From Bryum argenteum (lineage: Eukaryota > Streptophyta > Bryopsida > Bryales > Bryaceae), in contig CM073322.1 in NCBI GenBank assembly GCA_037043015.1, positions 10,985,601 through 11,049,600 of the forward strand: a stretch of 64,000 nt of DNA, given 5' to 3'. The notes under the pieces are model-generated. The model saw only the letters and a list, made by a program, of their open reading frames with translations, did no database searches and was not told where the DNA came from. The position numbers and the translations under genes are program-made. Positions 57,001 to 64,000 of this stretch are shown here, piece by piece (positions within the stretch are counted from its first letter, which is position 1; the number at the start of each line of letters is the position of its first letter).

Positions 57001-58233
57001 ACAAGTTGCATATTGAGGCTCTGAAAGTTGAATCTTATTCGGTTGTGATAATGAATTCGGGAAATTTCAGGAAGACGGAGGGAGTAATTGTTATGGATCG
57101 GGACTTGGACTTAGTCAGATGGAAGACTTAGAACCCATTTCATCGTGATTGTACAGATCCTGAATCTATACACCACAACCTATCAATTTTTGCGGTGTTT
57201 GTGCATTGCAGGTGGCGGCAGTACGGCTTGTGGGAACGGTACACAGATCTATACCCTACACAAGACTTGGTTTACACTGTCGGTCAGAGTGACTGGCGAA
57301 ACGACTGGTTTTTTGCTCATTACAACAGGTAAGCCATCTCTCTATGTCCTCAATTGCAAAATCCAGCAAACGTGGCACTTTTAGGGGGTTAAAATTCATT
57401 GTAAAAAGAAGTTATCTCCTATGGATAGTGATATCACATAGAAGCATTGGTCGCTTCCTATCTACATCGGAGTTGCCATCATAACCGCATATGCAAATGG
57501 CACTTTTGGTATGTCAAAATGGCACTTAGAATATCGTCATCTTTACGATCTGTTTCAATAAAAAAGAATTCACTTATGCATGTTCAGTGAATGGAAACAT
57601 CTGCATCAGTGTTCAGCTATGGCTTTCAAATAAGTGTGCTCCTAAAAGTGTATCCACGAACCTCCAGATCTACATCAGTAAAGAGTTATGAATCACAGGC
57701 AGGGTTGATTCTAGTATTTTCATCACCTGGTTCTATGTTGCAGATTTCTGCCAGATAATAAATTCGAGCCTGCCACATGGGAGCTTCGTTTCGATCTCCC
57801 CGAAGTAGTCTCCACTGGGAGCACTTACAAGCTTCGAATCGCCACAGCAGCTGCGAACGGAGCAGCCATCCAGGTAAAGATAATGCACCCCAAAAGATAA
57901 TGCATTCTCCACAACCACTGAGTTGAATGATTCCAGTATTGAACTGATATATTTGCGGATTATGCATGCAAGTTGGCCGTGAACAAGAATGACTTCAAGA
58001 AGCCTGTGTTCGACACAATGCAATATGGAAGAGACAATGCGATTGCACGGCACAGTAATCACGGACTGTACAAGCTGTGGAGTATTGATGTTGATCCGAA
58101 GCTACTGCGAGTTGGGCAGAATAGCTTCTTCTTGCGGCAGAGGAAAGCTACTGGGCCTTTCACTGGTGTTATGTATGATTATTTGCGCCTGGAAGCGCCT
58201 GCTTGTAGTAGTGGCTCTGTGGCCACAGCTTGA
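54040..58233 (+). CDS. Rhamnogalacturonan lyase (polysaccharide lyase family 4), 5' partial
   Basis: Fifteen exons: 54040-54185, 54301-54422, 54527-54577, 54669-54788, 54878-54997, 55180-55321, 55441-55611, 55819-55974, 56076-56182, 56263-56353, 56424-56568, 56674-56830, 57212-57328, 57744-57873, 57973-58233. Phases agree throughout and give about 677 residues. The first exon opens in phase 2 without ATG, so a start exon is missing. Family text: VMLDNGIVQVTLTKPGGIVT, ETNRGYWDLNW, LRGSSGFYSYGIYERP, PYRWGAKYAFVGLASPG, YDLYGWVPGVVGDY, DWFFAHYN, GRDNAIARHSNHGLYKLW, GVMYDYLRLE. The enzyme cleaves the rhamnose-galacturonate backbone of pectin RG-I in the wall by beta-elimination. The N-terminus has a duplicated SHAHxxGSxGT. 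One MITE lies in the intron after the exon ending 56830, and another begins at the stop codon. Confidence 0.93.
56852..57087. mobile_element. Stowaway-like MITE in a lyase intron
   Basis: ATTCCCTCCGTCTC (56852-56865) is mirrored by GACGGAGGGAGTAAT at 57074-57088. This is the CTCCCTCCGTC terminus typical of Stowaway (Tc1/mariner-derived) elements. It is about 236 bp, non-coding, and lies wholly inside the intron 56831-57211, which is longer than most introns of the gene. Confidence 0.8.
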
Positions 58234-58235
58234 AG

Positions 58236-58664
58236 AAGCCTGAGGGGCTTTTTTTTCCAACAGAATCTGCTCTGTAGCTCTCATTGTACTCAACTTTTCA
58301 CTTATATTTTGACTTATATTTTGATGTCAAACTGGTCACTTTCTTGTGATGCATTCAGAAAGTGACATTTTACAATTCAATTCACAATTTGTATGAGTGA
58401 TTTTGTGCTTGAGATGGATTGTGGTGGGTAGGTTGGGGTTGTACATAACCTTGTAGGAGGTTGCAAGCTCATCATTGATTGGTTCATTCATGATGCCCAA
58501 GTTTAGAAAGTGTACTATTCATGATGCCCAAGTCCAAAAGATGCTATGATCCAATTTTTGACTCTCTGTTTCAGTTTGAGGAAGTTGTACTTGGACTTTG
58601 GAGAGTACTTAATGAGTTGATGTAAACAAGACTTCCCGTTCTAGTTCCCATGGGCGTTTGAGGA
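58236..58664 (-). mobile_element. MITE of the TTAACCCTTAAACG family (copy 3), abutting the lyase stop
   Basis: This copy is inverted relative to copies 1 and 2. It shares AGAATCTGCTCTGTAGCTCTCA-like, CACTTATATTTTGA, GATGCCCAAGTCCAAAAGATG and a far end CATGGGCGTTTGAGG matching the family terminus. Similarity can be followed to within a few bases of the lyase TGA (58231-58233), so the element supplies most or all of that gene's 3' UTR. Confidence 0.8.
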
Positions 58665-58918
58665 AGTTGTACTTGGATTTTTCTACAGAACGTGAACAAT
58701 TGCCATATTTGCTCAACAAAACCATTTAGCATTAAAATTCTTCCCAATCTATGGGCATAGTTACAATAATCATCCTAAATGCATCAATAGATAGCTTTTA
58801 ATACATTTATTATGAGATGAATAATAATAAATTTTTATATTTGTTTTGGGATTAATTTCTGATGATTGTTGTGATTGAGACAATGTTTCATTGATGTAAA
58901 TATGCCTAAGGGTAATTC

Positions 58919-58993
58919 TAATTCCCTTTGTCCCATAATATTTGTTTTCATGTAGATGTGAGAACCTACAAGTATTCTGGGACAAAGGGAGTA
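58919..58993. mobile_element. Short Stowaway-like MITE
   Basis: TAATTCCCTTTGTCCCATAA is mirrored by TATTCTGGGACAAAGGGAGTA within 75 bp, both bordered by TA, the mariner-type target. Almost the whole element is stem. Confidence 0.8.
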
Positions 58994-60832
58994 TCAAATC
59001 TTCATTAGAGTGATATTTCACATACATTTTTATATCTGAATCCAACTTTTGTATTTCAGCAGATCCCTATGTTAAATCATGCAACCCTCTATGTTGCACA
59101 TATACTATGAGGGTAAACATATACCTTATTCACATAGGATTAAGAATCCAAAAAACCACAAATACTATCATACCTACTCTTAAGAGGGTCTTCTTTGCTC
59201 CACAAAACATTGCTTTTTCTTTCCACAATATGAGAGTATTACTTACTTTCCCAACTTGAAACGTTATGGTTTCCCATATAGTGAGAATTCTGAATTTAAG
59301 ATTTAGTACATATATACTTGTATGTTGAATACTCCTTGCAAACGACACGAGGAGGGAGTGAGCATGTAGGGGAGAGGATCACTCTCGAGCTCCTATAGCT
59401 CACGTGTGAATGGTGGACTATGGTGTGTCTTCTCCACTTTCCATTCTGAAAAGTACCCAGGATGCTCTCTTGAGCTTAAGCTCTTGATGCTAATGTGAGC
59501 AAAGTACCTCATTGCAAACAAGGTCTCTATATCAAGACAGGGCTCGACGTAGCGAGGAGTTCAAGTGTAAAGGGAGGAAACATGGCGCGACTGTAGTCCT
59601 TGCTGCCACACCTTTCTACTTGGTGTCGTTACCGCAACAAGGTATTGAGGATGTAAGTGGGATGTCCTAACTTGGGTACTAGATCTCCCATTCACATACT
59701 TCAAATTACAGTACAAAATGAAAATCCTTCACCTTGCATTCTAAGAGAGCCGTCTTGCGGGTACAACATAAAATTTACGACTTGCAGCTTTAGGAATTGA
59801 TCCAATTCCAAAAGTATGAGTACTTTTAGTGCGAAATGATCTTAGCCCCTAAAGGAGAGTGAAACCTAAAAGTTTGGACTCTCCTCAGCCTCGCAATTAC
59901 TGAAGATATATAGTATGAAGTTGGAACTATCTAAGGATTGTAGATTTTTACATACCTTTCCGAGAAGTTATCTCATGCTTCAAATTCCTTATACTTAGGA
60001 TATATTTACTCTCAAATTTTGAAAACATTATTTGAAAATTGCCCAAAATTCCCCAAACTGCACTATATGCTCATTTATTCTCAAAGTATGCCCAAAATCA
60101 ACTTAAACGTAGAAACTTTGCAAATTCGCCAAAAATTGAGATTTTACATTTTTTTAAGAGTTTTGTTTTCAAGCATATAGACGATGTACCAAGGCAATGA
60201 GGTACCAAGGCAATGATCTCATTGTACGGATTCTCAATCCAATGATTCTTCACATGCCTTTCTTATTGTCAAAGATCACTCTTTGTATTTGCATTTTAGC
60301 ATACCTCCACGTGGAAAGTCAGAATTTTCTATAAATTTTATAGGTCCTCTAAGGGTAAAAATTATATAGACATGTACCTAACTCACTCAGAAACAAGAAT
60401 TTGAAGAGACTTGTTCCATATTTTCTTTTGAAATTGGCTCACAAAACACCTAGATCCCTATAATTGCAACAAGGTGAAAGAAACATCTCTTTTTCAACTT
60501 TGAACATTACGATCTTACCAACCGTGAGAAATTTGAGCCCAAGACTTGGTATGCATGTGCACAAACAAGTTAGTTACAAGATCCTACACTTAGATACTTC
60601 ATAATTTGTCAAAAATAAAAAAATTGCATGGTGCATCTAAAGAAGACAATTTTGAGGGTTTTTGGCAGTTTTGAGGCTACTGAGTTTAACCTAGAAAATG
60701 GTTGGAGAGGAGGGATTTAGTGCCCCCCCAAAGTCAACCATGAGGGTTACTAGTTCGACGACTTCGACCCCTGCAAACGCACCTCCCCACTTGATGCATA
60801 AAAAACCCTAAAATATGAACATAACTCACTTA
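58994..60832. other. Intergenic, nothing recognised
   Basis: AT-rich. The 59344-59660 stretch is less AT-rich and looks like old repeat DNA (GAGCTCCTATAGCTCACGTG, GGGCTCGACGTAGCGAGGAG), but no element boundaries or coding frames are visible. Confidence 0.45.
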
Positions 60833-61196
60833 GAGCATTCCCACCCATCATGCCCTGAACTGAAAAAAGGATGAATAGTAGTTCAGTTCAGGGCGGAAAT
60901 GCCCCACCAACCGGCAAATCCCCCGAACTGAACTACTATTCATCGTTTTTTTTCAGTTCAACCTGCAAATGCGAGCCCTTTTGGAGGGAGGTGGGCGGGC
61001 CTGAAAACCGAGTACGACACGTGCTGGCCGATGTTCCTGCTGGTTCGCGCAGTTGCGAGTGTTCGGAATTTCCGTTTGGGGAGCAATGGCGCAGTTGCGG
61101 GTGGGGCTCCTCCTCCGCCCTGACGATTCAGTCACCCTGAATCGATGATTTCAGTTCTTGATTCAGTTCAGGGCGACCCCATGGGTGGGCATGCCC
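60833..61196. mobile_element. Harbinger/Tourist-like MITE with TTA target duplication
   Basis: The left end GAGCATTCCCACCCAT (60833) and the right end ATGGGTGGGCATGCCC (to 61196) are inverted repeats with two mismatches. TTA flanks both sides (60830-60832, 61197-61199), the target typical of PIF/Harbinger. Next to the ends both sides carry GCCCTGAACTGAA. An internal inverted repeat of about 30 bp (60859-60890 against 60928-60959, GATGAATAGTAGTTCAGTTC) forms an additional hairpin. It is non-coding, 364 bp. Confidence 0.88.
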
Positions 61197-64000
61197 TTAG
61201 CTATCTGCCATGGGCTCCATGCCCAATTTCGATTTTTTATTTTATTTTTTAAAAAAAAGTTTTGAGTACTTTATTCTAAGGATGTAGTTTTTTCGTTGGC
61301 ACTTGCCAGTTGGCAACCATGCACTAAGTCACAGGCAAGCAGGGTTCGTCTGTTCCTGGAGGAAAAATCATGCTCTTTTTTCAGCATGGGCCAATTTCCT
61401 GGAGGAGTTGGTCCAATAGAACCAAAAAGCGGCACACGTCACTTTATCCACCCCCCTCCCTCCCTACATGGCAGGAGGTGACAGTTAACTACTTACCTGT
61501 CACCGTGCTTATGAACATTTTCCTTATTTTTTGAAGCAGATAATGTACCGTACCAGCATAGCAGGTTCGTTCATAATTAATTTCATTTTTTTAAAAACGT
61601 AAAAAATTAGAAATTACAAGCCGAGAGGAATGAAAAGTTGGGAAATTATGAGCTACTGCAACAGTCAACTAGCTGACTCAGTGCAACAGCTGACTCAGTG
61701 CAACACTCAGAGCCTCCATCATCTCTCTCATTTGCATAAGATTTTCCAAAAAACAAATTAAATAATTTCAAAAAAATCTATTTCTGGTAGAAGAATTTTA
61801 TTTTTCCAAAAAAAAACAAATATTTGTTCGTTGAGAACGAAATATGCTATGGTGGTACGGTATTCCTAAATGGGTCCAAAAACTACAACCTTTGTAGTGA
61901 AATGAACTATCTTCATCACATCTTGGATTCAACTACCACAATAACTGTGCAAATTAAGGTTCTAGTTCACAATAGTGGAAGGGTGGTCTTCCTACACACC
62001 ACGAGTATACCCACAATGACACAACATATCCAAGCATGTATATTGTGCCACTATATACACTCGTGGTGCATAAGAAGATCCACTATAGTAGTGCCAACAT
62101 AGAAAGTTGTGTTTCAACAATAAAGGAAGGAGATACACTAATAGAAAAGTCTCCTCTCCTCACACAGACAATACACCTAAGAAGGTCATAGGTGTACTTG
62201 ACTATTCTAAGCCATTACTACACTTTATTTGGAGCTATTATTGCACAAAATGACATATCTTGTTGGATCGCGAAACAAATGAGCAATTTATGAGTTGAGG
62301 CTCATGAAAGGTCATGTTGTCTAAGCTTAATTCCACTAGATAAGCAACATGCGGGCAAGCTAGCGCAAGGACGATTAGCACACAAGTGTACATTCTCATG
62401 CGGTACTTGGCCGCACAGGCTCAAAACCAAACAAGAGTATGTAGTTCAACTTTACCCGTAATACTCATCCACTAAACTCATCATCTGCAATCCTCATCCA
62501 CTAACTTCATCAAGCCGGGGTTTTAATGCTCATTGTTGGTCCTATTGTTTTTTGTCCTTGGTCTTGCCAATTTTTATGCTAACGTTACTCGAAAGTGAAA
62601 GTGGTGTTGCACACTAGCATCTGTAATCATTACAAGGGGGTGTACTTAGCGCCTCATTTGTAATATTGGGTGTAGTGGACGTATACTTCTCTATTAGTCA
62701 TACAACTCCTCAAGAACCACATCTTTTTATTTCACTAATAACTCAAAAATAAACTTCCCCAACCTTGAAGTATTATCTTCTCAACATGTACATATGGTAC
62801 TAATGCATGTTCCTACCATTCAAATTCAAACATGATAACAATCAAGAACCTATTTTGTTGTCAAACAACACCCTTTGTATTTGAGCATGCCTCTATATGA
62901 AAATTTGCGCTTTTCTCAAGGTTTTATACATCTCATAAAGGTGAAGCATCCGCCTAACTAACCGAGTAACAACAATGAAAAGCCTCAACTCCTAATTGCT
63001 TTCTACTAGGGAATGAAGAAGCAGCTAATTTGCAGATCTTCGATTATTGTGAAATCTCACAAATGATGAGAAATTTGAATTTGAGATTTGGGTGCACGTG
63101 TAGTAGATCCACCTGAACACCTGACTTTGAGGTGAATGATTCGAGATCATCCTACTGCAGAAACTTAATGCAAATTGCAAAGTCTTATCCATAGAAGAAG
63201 GAATCTGCATAGGAGATGAAAGATTCTACTCTACTCTACTCCATAGCCAAATTCATTACATTAGTGGAAGGACCAAGTCCTCGTTTTCCAAAACTGCTCA
63301 GTGCCACCCATAAAGCTTTTTGGACTCTTCAATTCATCACACTTCATCCCTGAGTGACTCTTTATTGTTGATAAAAAAGATTCCTTAGGAGAGAGTTTCA
63401 ACACCTACTTGTATGTTTGTTTGGGAAAAACAAAACCAAAACCAAAACCAAGAAAATTCGGTGTTGCGAGAATGATTCCAAAAATTCTTGCATGCGATTG
63501 TCAATGTATGTGGTACAATGACCAGGAAAATCTGACGGCTGGTTCATTATCAACGGATGGAAATAACGTATTTACCGGTTGACTCTTGAAAACACCTGCT
63601 AAAAACCAATGAAAATTACAATAAATTTTTTATTCTCATTATAAAATGAGACAATTGCCGAGATAGTTTCACCAGAAACCGGTTGGACAAGGGAACTATA
63701 GGAAATTATCCACGAAGGATGAAATGATTTCCCTAACCTTGATATGGTATGAGAACTAAGATTTATGTTGTAAATTCTTTCACAATAGTTTAGTACTCTA
63801 GGTGGAAGTTTTTCGAAGAAATAAGATTTTGCACGGTTCTTTTTTACTAAAAGAAAATTGTGTTCATTACAACTTGTGCACTATGACTAAACCTATTTGA
63901 AATGAGTCAACAATACCTCAAGATATATTTCCACTTAGATCTACCAAGTCATAAAATGAACCATTCTCATATAGTGCTCCTAACGATAAATATGTGCCTC
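61197..64000. other. Intergenic to window end, one foldback
   Basis: AT-rich. A foldback at about 61969-62095 pairs CACCACGAGTATA (61997-62009) with TACACTCGTGGTG (62057-62069) and continues outward with GGTCTTCCTA against TAAGAAGATCC. GACTCAGTGCAAC is repeated at 61674-61705. An (AAAACC)n run lies at about 63427-63450. No gene seen. Confidence 0.5.

Noticed and set aside
19030..58233. Biosynthetic gene cluster
   Set aside because: CHIL, KDSR, ssSPT, LPXD and the pectin lyase belong to different pathways. No shared specialised product is implied.

Overview
This is a nuclear land-plant window. All recognisable genes are plant-type: chloroplast import co-chaperone TIC40, chalcone-isomerase-like CHIL, RGLG copine-type E3 ligase, family-4 rhamnogalacturonan lyase, mitochondrial LpxD and an OVATE-like protein. 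They carry canonical GT-AG introns, mostly short (about 60-300 bp). A decayed DUF7869-type gene and compact introns lean towards a bryophyte or lycophyte rather than a seed plant; that is inference, and I cannot name the species. Intergenic DNA is AT-rich and holds many small transposon relics.

Layout. 1-9.7 kb is accessory DNA. A degraded transposon-like gene with a DUF7869-type core (6375-9308, +) has an inferred first intron packed with 27-bp perfect palindromes. They are spaced at about 53 bp and then about 80 bp, and the 80-bp spacers alternate in orientation. A second partial array at 1-188 looks like the head of a related element pointing the other way. 10.4-14.5 kb holds relics: an RGLG fragment, a frameshifted trihelix-like gene and a GC-rich foldback. 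14.6-26.1 kb holds RGLG (-), tRNA-Ala(TGC) (-), a tRNA-derived SINE candidate, 3-ketodihydrosphingosine reductase (+), CHIL (+) and LpxD (-). 28.4-30 kb holds an OVATE-like gene (-). 33.6-35.2 kb holds direct segmental duplications. 36.1-37.8 kb is an intronless topoisomerase IB ORF (-) with a repeat directly upstream. 39.4 kb carries a small subunit of serine palmitoyltransferase (+). 40.8-44.6 kb is a 13-exon TIC40 (-). 48.7 kb is an unknown ORF with repeats resembling the RNA polymerase II CTD (+). 50.8-52.2 kb is CRIPT (+). 54.0-58.2 kb is rhamnogalacturonan lyase (+), with a Stowaway-like element in one intron and another MITE abutting its stop codon. 58.9-64 kb is transposon-rich intergenic DNA.

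The genes do not form an operon-like unit and appear to be independent housekeeping or specialised genes. One pairing is notable: the ssSPT-like protein and KDSR act at the first and second steps of sphingoid-base synthesis and lie about 19 kb apart on the same strand. Exon borders below were read by eye from GT/AG sites, reading phase and family resemblance. For KDSR, CHIL, TIC40, CRIPT, RGLG and the lyase, every exon phase adds up.
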